A stretch of 64,000 nucleotides of DNA. It comes from Sphagnum compactum. Lineage: Eukaryota; Bryophyta; Sphagnopsida; Sphagnales. The notes beneath the pieces were generated by a model. It worked only from the letters and a program-made list of their open reading frames with translations, was not told the origin of the DNA and ran no database searches. The translations under genes were made by a program, and so were the position numbers. The DNA lies in assembly GCA_965153455.1 (NCBI GenBank), contig OZ234497.1, forward strand, positions 10,354,001-10,418,000. The letters are read 5' to 3'. Every line of letters starts with the position of its first letter. Within the stretch, counting starts at the first letter, position 1. Positions 39,603 to 52,883 of this stretch are shown here, piece after piece.

Positions 39603-40040
39603 ATCTATCTATGAAGGAAGGTAGTTTGTTTTGTTTTATAGTTATGAGATCCACTGAACTTGGATGCTTCAGATCGTGTTCTTGGTGTCTATGGAAAGCT
39701 CTCAACTAGGAGGGGTGCATGGGCTTGGTTCCGTGACTAATGGACTTGCAGTGCAAAAGTTCTTGAATATTGAATAATTTCTTGGCTGAAAATTAAATTA
39801 AATAGTAGCTGAGAATTTCGGAGGAATTGGAGGTGCCTTTGGTGTTATTGGAAAGATCTTGATGAGCAGGATTTAATGGAATTTATTTGGTAAGATTTGG
39901 ATTCAAAATGTGGGAGATAGTGATTTAAAAAGTGATTTGTGCTGCTGAAAATTCAAATAAATTCCAAAAGACCAGGTTTTGGAAGGAAAAATCAGTTGAG
40001 GACCCCCTAACACTTGGGCCAACAGCACAGGCCACACTAG
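39603..40040 (+). repeat. 0.4-kb dispersed repeat family, copy A
   Basis: Runs from ATCTATCTATGAAGGAAGG to CAGGCCACACTAG. Landmarks include GAGATCCACTGAAC, GCATGGGCTTGGTTCC, AAGTTCTTGAATATTGA, GATGAGCAGGATTTAATGG and AAAAATCAGTTGAGGAC. It is best preserved in copies A and B, inverted in D, and truncated with an internal deletion in C. Confidence 0.8.
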
Positions 40041-40199
40041 TCATAACTAGCTGCTCTTCTGCTCAGCTGCAACAGGCATGATATAATCTGCCCACGTGTG
40101 AACAAGATGAAAATATTTCAGTTGCCCCAAATGATCAGACCCCTAATAAACCCTATCATCAAACTCTGGGTTAAGGATGAAGTCATAGGAAATATGTGG

Positions 40200-40340
40200 T
40201 ACTTACAGCCTGAGGCCGTGGGGTATCTTGGAATTCCATGTAAAGCCCATGGCCGAGGGATTCCCATGATACCTGACAAATACCCTCGAGGGATTTTTAT
40301 TTTTTTTATATGCTTTCTCGTGATGCCTCGAGGGTAAAAA
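40200..40340. repeat. Two adjacent inverted repeats
   Basis: GGTATCTTGGAATTCC (about 40220-40235) pairs imperfectly with GGGATTCCCATGATACC (about 40257-40273). TACCCTCGAGG (about 40281-40291) pairs exactly with CCTCGAGGGTA (about 40326-40336). The second stem is flanked by AT-rich arms. Function and family are unknown. Confidence 0.6.
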
Positions 40341-40404
40341 TATATAAAAAGAATCGGGCGGGCACAAAATGGACAATGATCTTCCGGCAAAGGCTCATCG
40401 ACAT

Positions 40405-40475
40405 TTGTAACCTAGGTACAAAGTAGACAAAAGAACCCGCAAATTGTAACCTAGGTACAAAGTAGACAAAAGAAG
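40405..40475 (+). repeat. Tandem duplication, period about 38 bp
   Basis: TTGTAACCTAGGTACAAAGT followed by AGACAAAAGAA occurs twice in tandem, separated by CCCGCAAA. Confidence 0.85.
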
Positions 40476-41351
40476 CGGCTGGGAGAATTGTGTTTAAAAT
40501 TCAACTTCAGAATAGACTGGGCATCCTCCTTGGGGGTTTGTCCCACCCAGGTATCTGGAATAGAAATGTTTTGGTGAATTGTCCCACACCATAGGTTCAG
40601 CCTGCAAGTGAAGGGCTCCAACAGCCACCAGAGCACCATCCATTGGATGATTTTTCAAGTGGATGAACCCAAACAGAGTCGACATTCGGTTTCACCTTGT
40701 AACTTATCTAGTGAGGTAGGTCCTGTAGATATACTAGATAGGATAATGAATGGATATTACTTAAGCAAATGGATGCGAATGGTTACTACCAAGGTAATGG
40801 CCAGTGGGTGTTAGTAGTTAGTAGGTAGTAAAAACAGAAACTGAGTTAACCACTGGGAAGAGTGTTTTTTCATTGGTGAATTCTGGTTAAATTTCAATGT
40901 GAAAAATATGATTTTGGGTTTTTCATGGAAAAAGTTGGCCTAAATTCGCCAGATTTCGGTTTTTTTGGGGTTCACATCACCAGGTTAATTTTGACAAGAA
41001 TACAGAAGGATCCCGTTTTCATGTATGGTATTTAGCCAAATTTGGCAAAATTATTTTCTTCATGGTTTGTCACATTGGCTACATCACAATCTCCTTTAAA
41101 TAAAAAATCATGTTAGGGAATTGGACTCAAATGAAGAAGTGTTTCCTATCCATCCATCCATCCCAAGTGGTGCATGGGTGGGCATTGGTTCCCCATTGCC
41201 AGCCCCTTAGGGCACATGGCATTCAGTGCGGTGTGGTATGAGGCAACCAGGACATGCTCCACACTGAAAAGAACTTGTAGAATTTTTCTGGTGTACCTAG
41301 TACCAGTTCAACACTAATTATATTATTTTCAGACATGTCACATTTTTCTTC

Positions 41352-41354
<3 letters not shown>

Positions 41355-41385
<31 letters not shown>
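41355..41385. repeat. (TG)n microsatellite
   Basis: About 15 uninterrupted TG dinucleotides. Confidence 0.97.
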
Positions 41386-41388
<3 letters not shown>

Positions 41389-42439
41389 TAATTTTTTCCC
41401 AGATTTTTTTTCTGAAGGAAAATAAGTAATTTGCTGAAAGACTTGGGATTGTACATTTATCAACCCAAGTAACCAATGCACTCACTCTCGTCAATTAGAA
41501 CATAAATGATTATATGAGAATGTCAAGCTTGCAAGTTATTGGACATAGAAAAGATTGAGCTGTGTTGTTCAACCAACCAACAATCAAGATTGTGCAAAAA
41601 GGTATTAGGGAGATATGAAAATGTCAAAATATAACAAAATTCTAGTGACGATGTTTCATCAGAATCGGTTTATGTAGGATGGGATTTTGGTAATCATCAC
41701 TTTGACAATTCCAAAGTCTTTTTGGATTATAGTTTGTCATAGATCAAATTCTGTTTTAAAATTTTATTTTATTTTGTTGTTTATCTTGCACCTTTTCAAT
41801 GTTTTTTAAAATTTGTATCTTGTTGTTTGTCTTACACCTTTTCAATGGTTTTTTTTTAATGTTTATATTTTATTGTGAATTTCTTTGATGAATCAAACTT
41901 TTGTTGGCATTTTGCCTAGCAAATCAAAAATGTAAAAAAAATTAATGGAACAAAATGACATATTGTGAAATTCATAACATTTTATTTTTTGAAAAGACAA
42001 AATTAATTTCAACAAAACTATTATGTCCACACAAAATAATTTAATCATCATCCCTACTAGTGCAAAATAGCACAAAGTCCAAATATGCAAGACAATTGAA
42101 AGCTATTGTCCAATGGTGTACTACCACATTAACGAAATGTTCCTTACAATTAGTTATTGTCCTCAATATGAATTCTATATAGTGAATTTATCAAAGCATG
42201 TTTTAACATGCAAATTGTCTTCCTTGGTGAGTTGCATTTCACGTTAGTATTTTTTTTTTCATATAATTGGATAAAAAGGGGTATGATTTTACAAGGTGCT
42301 TTCAATTTGGTTTCAAAAAATTTCTCTTTTGAAAGTGTTGAAAACCTCAAAGTTAGGAACTTCAACCGATTTTCTAACCTTCATTTAAGTCCTTCCAAAT
42401 ATATTGATAAAGGTTTAATTAATATACACTGTGAAAAAA

Positions 42440-42640
42440 TTAACTTTGCAATTGGGTACTTGAGTTGCAATGATCATTTTTAACCCATTGTAACTCATTG
42501 CAACTCAACATATTTTTACAATCATGAGTGCTATTGAACAAATTGCATGAGTTGCAATAGATACAACTCAATTTATATAAAACCGTATACATATGCAATT
42601 CATGCAACTCAATTACAACTATGTAAGAACAACCATTGTG
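42440..42640. repeat. Cluster of GAGTTGCAA/TTGCAACTC motifs in both orientations
   Basis: Seven or so near-copies of GAGTTGCAA or its complement lie in about 170 bp, including TCATTGCAACTCAACA, GCATGAGTTGCAAT and CATGCAACTCAATT. Arrays like this are typical of the subterminal regions of DNA transposons, but no terminus was found here. Confidence 0.6.
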
Positions 42641-43199
42641 TAAATCTAATACAACTACCATGGTAATTGATAAAGGGTTGAAATTGTTAGACTAATTAAT
42701 ATCATAAACATCCTAATAAGTAATAGTTATTAGCGATAAATTTATTGTCCCTTACCAAAAGGGTGAAATTAGTGAGATTAAATAGTTCATGTTAGTGAAT
42801 GGTTGGTGGTAATCTACCTAATCATCTAGGAGATTTCTAAAAAGATTATAATAAGGGCCTTATTTTCATGGGGTTAATGTGAGCCTTGTGTGACTTTGTG
42901 CAGGAGGATTAAAGGAGGATTTGAAAGACTTATATGGGATTTGAAACTTTGGTAGTTGGTTGTGAGAATATAAGACTCTCTTGGAAAAACGTGTGTGTAA
43001 CACTAAGGAGGAAAAAATAGTGGGACATGTATTTGTACTTGTGTGTGATTTTAATGGAAAATGGTTGAAGAACTTCTATGTGTTTTATGTGCATTAGGAT
43101 ATGTGGAAAGTAGTATAATTTTTTAATAATATAATGTGTTCTTTCCCCTTTTTCACAATAGTTTTGCATTTTTTTATAAAAAAACATCAAGATTGCATG

Positions 43200-43800
43200 G
43201 TAGCCTTTAAAGTAGTGAGCTATTGGTTGCCATAGGAAGGTTGTAATCTATATATGGCAATAAGAAGAAAGGGACGACTTGAAGGTCAAAGTCTGTAAAC
43301 TAGGTGGGATATTGCAGACAATAAACAACAACCATCAATGGGTTTAGCTTACTATAAACAATAAGTAGCATTGGGAAGGCATTCTGGAGGTGTTGCAAAT
43401 GGTAGGCATGGTTACCAAAGGGTTTACAAGTGTTGTTAAGGTGGTAAGTAGCTATGGGAGGCCTATAAACCCATTAAAGAAACATCTAGAGGCATTGAAG
43501 GTACTATAGAGTCTTGGAGAATAGTTATTCCCTATTTATTCCCATTTTCCATGTTGCCTTTCTATATTTTCTTCTTTTGGCACCACTAAAGTAACCTATA
43601 GACAAGATGGTAGGTTTGTTCTTAGATAATAGACCTTACCTTCTTCTTTTGCTATTTGCATGGTTTTTACTAAAAACTTGAGTAGTTGTAGTAAAGTAAA
43701 TGAAGGTAGTGTTTGAGTATTAAGGTGTTGACCTTGTTCCTTCAGTCTTACTTCTTAAAGGATGATAATGATTATGGGCCAAAATTTCATCCTTTATAAT
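43200..43800 (+). repeat. Dispersed repeat, plus copy (homologue at 13950-14500 minus)
   Basis: Ordered landmarks shared with the minus strand of 14500-13950 are TAGCCTTTA, TTGAAGGTACTA, AGTTATTCCC, ACTTGAGTAGTTGTAGTAAA, TTAAGGTGTTGACCTTGTTC and GGATGATAATGATT. Here the block runs straight into the TAGG-rich and AT-rich segment that, at the other locus, lies about 4 kb away on the far side of the decayed ORF. Confidence 0.65.
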
Positions 43801-43929
43801 AACGTCATGTTGATGTCATTTTTTGTTGATCCATCAAAATTTAATAAGTGTCATTATGGAAATTTTTGGATGAAAATTATTATTTTTGGAAATATTGATC
43901 TCCACCATTCATTATGATTGTTCATTTAT

Positions 43930-45250
43930 AATGGTCTTAGATTGTAACACGCAGCACAATTGAAAATTGCCACATGGCATATTGAATACAATTTTTTTTA
44001 AAAATTAAAAATCTATTTAGAAACCAGGTAGGTCAATACACAAGCATATGCAAGAAGGTAGGTAGGTATGACATAACTACCTACATTACATACTTATTTA
44101 TTTAGGTAGGTAGGTTAAAAAGTAGGATTAATTACTTACTTAAGTAAACAAGTAGGTAGGAATGTAAAAAGACAAGTAAACTAAATAGTAGCCATGTAAT
44201 TGTTTTAAAAAAAAAATTGTATTGTCTTTAAGGTTAAGTTTTTTTTAATTTATCCCAAATTGACACATGTATTTTAATGTGATCACACAAGCAATACACG
44301 TTTTTTTATATAGTTTTGTGAAATAGGATTCAAAAATAAAATTTATGGGTTAAATATTTTAGTTACACATTAATTGCACATTCATTGCAAATTGAGTTAC
44401 ATTAAAAAAAAGGTTTTTTGACATTTTTTGAGTTAATATTAATTTTGTAAAGTATACAACTAAATAAGTAATTATTTGATAATTTTACATGTGAATCAAT
44501 CATAATTTTTTGAAGTAGTTTTTTGTTAAGTACATTTTTAAAAATTAATGAGTTAATCATCAAATGATTACTTATCTGAATTTAGATAAAATTCATGTAA
44601 TTAATCATATGGATTCCCAAAATTAATTATTTGGATTATTTGACAATTGCTTATTTGAATTAATTATCTAAAATAGTTATTTGAATTAATTGTTCTAATT
44701 CAGATAATTGACTAGTAGTGAGTTTAGATATTTAATCTTAGATAATTAACTTAGATAAATATTCATTTATTATCTTCATTTTATTTTTTAATTAATTATC
44801 AAAATTATCTGACAAAATAATTATTTGAATTAGACTGAATAATTCAGATTAATACTTAATTATTCATTTTATTCAATTAGTTTATAATATAGCAAATTAT
44901 GTGTTAATTAATATTTAGTAGTTTAAAAATTATTGAAAACAGTCATTATGAAATATTAAATATTAAATATGAATTTTGATATAATACATAGTTATCAAAC
45001 AATTAATTATTTGAATTATTTGAATTAATAATTAATCATTTGAACTTAATAATTTTATTAATAATTTTTATTTAAAAATTATTCAGTTATTTCAGTATTT
45101 ATAAATTAATTATTTGAATCAATGAACAAAATAATTGTTTGGATTATATTGATTAGTTTAAATTAACTATTAAATATTAATTGACATGTAATAGTTAATA
45201 AGTTATTGAAAAAAATTCATTATTAAAAATTAAGGATTAAATAAGATTTT
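43930..45250 (+). repeat. TAGG-rich tract followed by very AT-rich DNA, resembling the CACTA-end region
   Basis: TTGCCACATGGCATATTGAA (about 43968) precedes a GGTAGGTAGG tract (44028-44165). Then comes about 1 kb dominated by AATTAATTATTTGAATTA-type sequence. The minus strand of 19000-18000 shows the same order: GCCACATGGCA, TAGG tract, AT-rich. A matching terminus was not found here. Confidence 0.55.
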
Positions 45251-48200
45251 AAAATTTTATTAATTTATTAAAGTTGAACAACAACCACAAAATAGTGGAA
45301 AAGTTGTATTCTATAATGCCAACATAATTGCACAAATAATTGTATCAATGGCAGTCGTAGTTGACAACTAATTGCAAGTGTCATATGTAATGGGCGTTCA
45401 AAATGCATACATGCAACATGATCATATATGTTGAAAATGTACATTGGTTGCAATGAAATTATTAATTGGGTGATACCTTTACACTAGTTGTAATGTAGTT
45501 GCCACATGCAACTAAAGTGCAAATTGTCAAAAAGTCAAACATGATTGACTACATTTGTATGTATGATTTGTACATTACATTGTATAAATGTCCTATTTGC
45601 AACTATGTTGTAATTATAGCATAATTCCTTGATTTTTGAGGTGTCATTTTATTTATTAATTGCTTATATTTCCATGTTTTAGTTGTATATTAGTTGTTTG
45701 AAATTCTAATTGTAAAACAATGTGCTTTTAATAGACATGATTTTTCATAATGATAATATTTAAAAATTTGGATGTCTGCAATAACCATTAAGATTCAAAG
45801 GTCTTCAATCACATTTAAGATCTATTAAGTTATTATTATTTGAATATCTCCATCTTAAGTTTAGGTGTATCCCCATTTGTTGGGATGTTGTGTTTTAAAT
45901 AATCTTTGTGTAATAGTGTTACAAAATTTAACATTATCACAATATCTCCATTGCAAGCTATTTTTAAATATATATTTTAATTAGATTAAAAAAATCGTGT
46001 TACTTTCATTCATACACTTTTAAACATGCAAATGAAAAATTGATGTACCATTTACTATTTAACACTTGGACCATTAAAAAATCCCAATGAATCCAAATCA
46101 TTGAATTTTGTTTGAAAAGATTGAACATTACCCCACCATAAATAATAAGGTAATAAAAAAGAAAAGGGCATTGGACTTCTCCACAAAACTCCCAATACTT
46201 TGACACATTTCTAAATGATAAAGCATAATTGCATTGATACAAAGACAATTGAAATGATGTTTAAGAATTAACACAAACCAAGACAACATATATTTACTAA
46301 AAATGAAGCATAACAAAATCTACTTTCATTTAAGTCCCGTCAACACCCAACAATATTTGGATGTTTCATACATTTGCATGTGCTAAGTTGAATTGAACTT
46401 TTATCTAATTCTACTTTAGCACATCTCAAAATATAAGTAAAAGCATTATAAATTATCTTGGGAAAGGCATTAAATCACACATTCAAATGTATCCACATCT
46501 TGGTTCTTAATGTATCCTGATTCCAAGATTTTAAAATGTCACTTAGACATCATGCACATAATTTAAATTGAAATGGAAATAATACAAATGATACTAGATA
46601 TCACCAACTCTCCAAATCCCAATTTTGCAAAGAATATATTTACCCATCAATATTTACCCTTGATATTGGTTTCCAAAGATTCATCATTTCAATTCTTCTA
46701 CTAGAGTGTAATAAGATCCTTTGAAATTTTTTTTGTACCTAACAATGCCATTGTCTTTCACATGCACTCAACTCATCAACCTTAATCTTGATGAAGCTGT
46801 GGAAAAAATCTTGTTTTGTGATCCTTTCTTGCCTTGTGGATTTTATTTATGTGTAGTTATAGACAATTCTTTCAGTTATGTGCATTGGAACACCTATTTT
46901 TATAATCAAAGCTTGCATTGTCACTTAAGAAAAACATCCTATACTTGTTTACCAAAAACTTAACAATTCATCTATTGAAAAAATTGACTTTCAAAACTAC
47001 AACAATCCTTTTGTTCTCAAGAATTTGTGCTCTATTCCACACCAAGTATGTCCTTGGATAAACGCGATCCTCACAAAATCACTATCCTCCAACCATCAAG
47101 AACAAGCTATCAAGTTGCACATATCACATGTTACTTATCTCCACAACATTTCCTATCACCTTTTCCTACACAATCCAAGCATCACACAAAAAAGAAATAA
47201 CTTTGAGATATTTTTACTCTTGTGAACATAACACAACTCCAAAAAGTGTTGATTCCCTTCTAGAACCTTCATCATTTTTTGCCAAAAGGTGAAAGCGCCT
47301 TCTAAATGCTAACTTACTTTAACCTTTCTTTTTCATCAAACCCCTTTGATATTGCATCAATTTGTGGTCACAACACATTTGCATGGTAGCATGGGATTTT
47401 ACACCATCTTGTACTTAATTTAATATGAAGGTGTTTATGAGGCATTGTGATGGAAATGCTTTAAGTGCAATTCCATGCATGTGACACTACAACAATATTT
47501 TTCAATATTAGTTATTTACTTTTTTCAAACCTCACCCATAAAACTGGAATTGGGACTACAAAAGGTGAAAACCTACTAATAACAACCCACTTAGACCAAT
47601 TAAACCATTTAGCCAATCAATAGGTGTTAGGCTTTGCTATGTTTTCTACCAACCCCAACATTAATATTTTTTTGGTGCAAAATTTCATTAAAATGTGAAA
47701 AAAAATTCAAGCTACAACCCGTACAAAGGTTTTTTTTGGGAAATTTTTGAAAAATTGTCAAAAAAAACCAAGGTTTTTGGATTGGGTTCACCAAATTTAC
47801 AATACTTGCTCTTGCAGGTTGCCAAACAAGAACAAGATTAAATTGTTTTATTGTTTTACATGTCTTAGGCAAATCTAGCTAGATCCCCTTATGCATGGTT
47901 ACCAATGTGGCTTGAAAAAAAAAACCCTTGCTCAACATCATGTGCAAAAATTTGGGCCAAAACCAATTTGTTGAGCCAAATAAGGATATTTTGACTTCAT
48001 CCAAAATGTGTTGTAAAGTGCACAACAACCTTGTTTTCTATTGGTTATAAATAGCCAAAAAGCTATATTGAAAATTTTAAAGTGCAAAAATAAGTGTTTT
48101 TTGAGATTGTCAATCGCCAAAATTCAACCAAAATTTAAGAAAAACCCCTAGTTTGTATATGTGGTTTAAGTATTGCAGCAAAAAAATAGAAAGATATTTT

Positions 48201-48460
48201 TTAAAAATGCACTTCCATATTTAGCTTGTAGCCAAATATGGCTAAATTTTCTTGTGCTACATAACAAAATTGACCCAAAAAAAACATTGGTTGCACAAGT
48301 GGAGTTGCTCTAAAGTTGGGGACTTTTGATGAGGTACATAATCACATGCACATGTATTGGGAATGTAATATCCATTCTTGTCTCATTGTGCATGCATGCA
48401 TTTGATGCAATGTGATTAAATATTTTCCTTATCAACCAATCAATCAAACTCAGGTCCCAT
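45251..48460. other. AT-rich intergenic DNA, nothing recognised
   Basis: Short frames exist (for example 46721-46963 and 47025-47225) but none carries a recognisable motif. Scattered TTGCAACTA motifs at about 45300-45620 recall the subterminal region of the element at 19.3 kb. Confidence 0.55.
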
Positions 48461-48890
48461 CTATCTATGAACGAAGGGAGCTGATTTGTAGTGATGAGAT
48501 TCACCGAACCGGGGTGCTTCAGATTGTGTTCTTGGTGTCTTTGGAAAAGCACTTGACGAGGAGGTTTGCATGGGCTTGGTTCCATGTCGTTTGGACTTGT
48601 TGTGCAAAAGTTCTTGAATATTGATTTTTTCTTCACTAAAAATTAAATTAAATCATAGCTGAAAATTTCAGAGGAATTGGAATGTGCATTTGGTGTTGTT
48701 GGAAATATCTTGATGAGCAGGATTTAATGGAATTTATTTGGTAAGGTCTGGATTCAGAATGTGGGAGATATTAATTTTTAAGTGATTTCTGCTGCTGAAA
48801 ATTCAAAAACAATTCCCAAAAACCAGAATTTGGAAGGAAAAATCAGTTGACGACATGGTACACTTGGGCCAACGGCACAGGCCACACTAG
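48461..48890 (+). repeat. 0.4-kb dispersed repeat family, copy B
   Basis: Runs from CTATCTATGAACGAAGG to CAGGCCACACTAG and carries all interior landmarks of copy A, including GCATGGGCTTGGTTCC and GATGAGCAGGATTTAATGG. About 90 bp downstream is AATGTGGCTACATCACAAAA, which also occurs in diverged form near 50313 and 41077. Confidence 0.8.
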
Positions 48891-50435
48891 TAATAATAAA
48901 CAAAAAACTTCATAATCTGTTTCAGGGAGGCATTCAAGCTGATGGGTGACAAACCAGATGGCCTCAGGATTTTTGTTGTTTAACCAATGTGGCTACATCA
49001 CAAAATTGAAAAACAAAACCCTGTTCAGAAACTATCTAGTATTAGAGTTATCCATATAGTCACGTGATTAGGGGCCGAGAACGGCCAGTTTTGGCATAAT
49101 AGGGCATCAAATGTGTAACTGGGAACGAAAATTTTACTAAACGAAAGAACTGGGACCCAAACTAGATTTTCCACCAATTTTGGTGGTGAATTGAGTTTCA
49201 TCCTGTCTTCCCTTCTTCCTGAGCGCCTCCACTGCTGCTACATATATTTTCACTGCTCCTACCTGTACAACTACTATAATTAGGTACTCTTGAATACTAT
49301 CCATTAAATGCTGAGTTTCAGCATTTCTTAGTGAGATTTAATAAAATTTCATTACTTTGTGGATACCACTGAAAGAGGGGGGATAGGGGGTGAAAGCAGG
49401 CCCAAAGACAAGGTGAAGACAAGGCAACTTTATGGATAACTCTATTATAACTTATCATTTGGTCCCATATTTTGAGGAATTTTCTCTGGGTGTCACTGTG
49501 AACTGTGAGTTTGTTGTTTTGAGAGCTTCATAAAACATCACTTAATGGTTGTCGGTTTGAAGTTTTTGTCATAAGGGTTTAGGGTTTGGGGCTTGAACTT
49601 GTTACGATGAGCTTGTCAAATGAGACCCCATCACAACAAAAGGACTAAAGCTTTGGATACACCTCTCATAAGTAAATGAAATCAGGTACACACGCACAAA
49701 AAATTTATGGGACAGAGAGGTACCCACATAGAACATAAATTATGTGTTTTCAGTGTTAATTTCTAACACATCATACATGCAATTTGCATGTCACGCAGTT
49801 GGTTGGTACTCCATTCCCAACACATGCACGTCACATTTTATGTTAGTCTCCATCACACCACACCATGCACAACTTAACCCTTCAGCGATAAGCATTTACA
49901 TATCTGTTCATACAGCTCACAGCTGCCTGCTGCGAGATCATGTGTTGGACCAATGGATCCAGACAAACATTCCATTCGCTATCAGACTTGTTGTAGTCTC
50001 GTTGCCATCAATTAATTAATTAATTGCAAAGGAAGCAAAAATCAGTTTCTGCAGATTTTCCAGTCCAGAAAATTGTATTGCATGAAGAGTTTTTGCAAGA
50101 GCAATCATGCAACAATTTTCTTCAGTGAATTTTTAAATTCAACTAAAAAAAGTTGATTTTTGGGGGGTTTTGAATCATCAGATACCAAAAAAATATTGAT
50201 TTTTTAAGCCAATTTTTATATTAAGTTTATGTAGGTTGTCCACAACATAGAAGGAAGATTGAAAATTTGTTACTTTCATGCTTCATATTTTTATTATGGA
50301 TGAACACCACCATGGTTACATCACAAAATTGAAAATAAAACAAGACAATATCAACATATCTAGTAAATAATAAAGTGTCTTTTCTACTTACTTATTACAT
50401 AATAGGAACCACTTACATTTCCTACTTACCTACCA
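48891..50435. other. Intergenic DNA between two repeat copies
   Basis: No gene recognised. It contains a telomere-like AAGGGTTTAGGGTTTGGGG at about 49573 and scattered AT-rich repeats. Confidence 0.55.
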
Positions 50436-50719
50436 TCAATCTATGAAGGAAGGTAGTTGTTTTATTTTGCTTTGTTTTGTAGTTATGAGATCCACTGAAC
50501 TAGGATGTTTTAGATTGTGTTCTTGGTGTATTTGGAAAGCTCTCAACAAGGAGGGGTGCATGAGCTTGGTTCCATGACATTTGGACTTGGAGTGCAAAAG
50601 TTCTTGAATATTGAATTTTTTTTTCATTGAAAATAAAACTAAATCATAGCTGAAAATTTTGGAGAAATTGGAATGCACCAAAAACCAGGCTTTTGGAAGG
50701 AAAAATCAGTTGAGGACGT
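50436..50719 (+). repeat. 0.4-kb dispersed repeat family, copy C (truncated)
   Basis: Begins CAATCTATGAAGGAAGG and follows copies A and B to GGAGAAATTGGAATG. It then jumps to CACCAAAAACCAGGCTTTTG and stops at AAAAATCAGTTGAGGAC, lacking about 110 bp inside and the final GCCACACTAG end. Confidence 0.8.
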
Positions 50720-50724
50720 ACTGA

Positions 50725-51996
50725 CTATAATCACACCTAATGCTAAGTTGATGTTAAGTAAGGTAAGGTTTTTTTTTTTTTTTTGGTATTCACATTGAGA
50801 ATGTTAAATAACATAAAATTCAGGTTGAAATTTTTTATGACGCACAATGTTAAGTGGATGTTAACTTTTGTTAAGTGAATGTTAGCTTAACATAAAAAAA
50901 TTTAAAACAAAACTTAAGCATCATTCATACTTGAAATTAAGGCTTATAATAATTTTAGGCAACTAAACATTTTGATAATATCATAAAGAAAGAAGTACCT
51001 ATGTTAAATTTAACATTGACTTAAAATTTTGATTAATCATTTTGGTGTATATTCACACATAGGTTAGTGTTAAGCTAAATTAGGATATCAAGAAATGTCT
51101 TCTTTATCTTTGTCATGATGGATTCACACCATCGAGATGAATGTTAGTGATTAATGGCTGAAATCAAAATTGATTATTGTAATTAATATTAAATATTGAA
51201 AATTTGAATTCACCTCCACAATCAAAATTGTGTTATGTAACATTGAGCTAAATAGTTATTTTGGACCTCTTTTACATATCAGAATATCATCATAGTAAAT
51301 TTGACACATGAATGTCAAATAATTAATCTAACACTAGTTTTTTGGTTCAGTGCTTGGGTTTTTAGTTTTGAAATTTTCAACAATAAAAAATAAATTTATT
51401 GTAAGAGAACTTTGTTTCAAACAATTTGAACTATTTTAGTGGTCAAGTGAACCTCTATTTAGTATCCTCCCTTCAAAATGACCATAAATCAAACTTTTAC
51501 ATCTTAAGCAACTTTAAAAAAAAATTCAAACTATAAATTTATAAATTTTCAAAAAAATAAAAAATAACTTAATTGATGTCAAAGCCACCAAGGTACTATG
51601 GTAATATTGAAATAAGATCTCAAAACTTAAGGTTTAGGCTAGGTTGATATTTTAATTATCACAAGTGATGACACCAAAAGGTTTAGGCTAGGTTTGTATT
51701 TTAACTATCACAAATGCTAACACCATTTACTAACAAGAATATCACATCATTGGCAATGTTATCTAACACTACATATGTAAATGCACCCAAAAATAAAGAC
51801 AAATTAACATTTATTTATGATTGACTCGGTAGTAGGTGTGAATGATGTTTTGAAATAAAAACACAATGTTAGATAGCAACCCATAAAATGGGCCTCTATG
51901 TCAATATTAAGTTAACAATTTGTTTTTTCATCATTCTCCAAAGTGCAAATGAATAAAAAGGAAAATTAACTAACTTTTGGTCACTACTAACTAACA
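50725..51996. other. AT-rich DNA with Harbinger-like subterminal motifs
   Basis: No coding signal. It is rich in TTAAGT and AATGTTAAG motifs. It carries TAATCACACCTAATGCTAAG at about 50730 and AGGTGTGAATGATG at about 51834 in inverted orientation, both resembling the ends of the element at 52000-57265. A related non-autonomous copy is possible but not shown. Confidence 0.35.
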
Positions 51997-51999
51997 TAA

Positions 52000-52027
52000 A
52001 GGCCTAGCCACACTTGGTGTTTGCGCC
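52000..52027 (+). repeat. Left terminal inverted repeat of the PIF/Harbinger element
   Basis: Starts AGGCCTAGCCACACTTGG directly after the TAA at 51997-51999. It pairs with the right end over equal length without gaps. Confidence 0.8.
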
Positions 52028-52291
52028 AATGCTAATTCAATGCTTATAGTGTTAAAATAATGTGGCAATCCACATACAATGTAACATTAAGTTTGAGTTG
52101 GCATATGAAGTGGAATTAATGTAATCTCAATGTTAAGGCCCAATGTTTGATAACATTGAAATCTTCAAAATATGAACATTTCAGAAAAATAATAATATTG
52201 ATTTTATATAAAATTTCAAAATATGGGCAATTAACTCAATGTTAGCTAATGCTTCCCTCTCTTTCCAAACTTTCGTTCACTTTCTATTTCT

Positions 52292-52308
52292 CCCCCCCCC
52301 CCCCCCCC
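52292..52308. repeat. (C)17 homopolymer inside the transposon
   Basis: Seventeen consecutive C residues in the left subterminal region, upstream of the ORF1 remnant. This is liable to assembly or polymerase-slippage error. Confidence 0.9.
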
Positions 52309-52883
52309 TCAACAAGCTCCATCGCACTCTCTACGACAAGCTCTACACATAGAAGATCTTGCACAAGATTTTTCCTCGCTTTTCTATTGCAACTTTATTG
52401 CTACAACGTATTGTTGTTATGTCATTATTCATTGTCTCCTACAACAAAAGGTTGAATTATAATCTATGTTATACATGTAAGTTTGCAAAGCTCCATTTAA
52501 AGGAATTGTTTTTGCATTACAATGAAGGATGGTGCCCGACACTTTCTTCTGATCTCGATTACCATGTGGATAGTCAAAATTGAATAGTTGACATTCAAGA
52601 ATAGTCAACAAACATCATCAACAACGAGTGAGTTGTGAGCATTTGATGGGGAGCAAAACACCATCCATAATCACCTTCACCAAATGGTGGTAACAACAAG
52701 TGCAACAAGAGGCACTCCTACAAGTACAGTCCAAATCCACTACCCATTTTCCTACTAGGATTATGAACTAAACAATAAGAACTATAAAAAAGAAATAGTC
52801 AATGAAATTTTGTATTGAAATCAATAATTGAAATGTTTGATGGTAATGAAAGAATGTGATACTCCTTTACATACATTATAATC

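Noticed and set aside
40098-40390. Opposing frames of about 80-90 codons at 40.1-40.4 kb
   Set aside because: They overlap the inverted repeats, which make both strands read similarly; no family motif.
46721-47225. Short plus-strand frames in the 46-47 kb region
   Set aside because: No motif, no splice-phase continuity and no composition change; expected by chance in this much AT-rich DNA.
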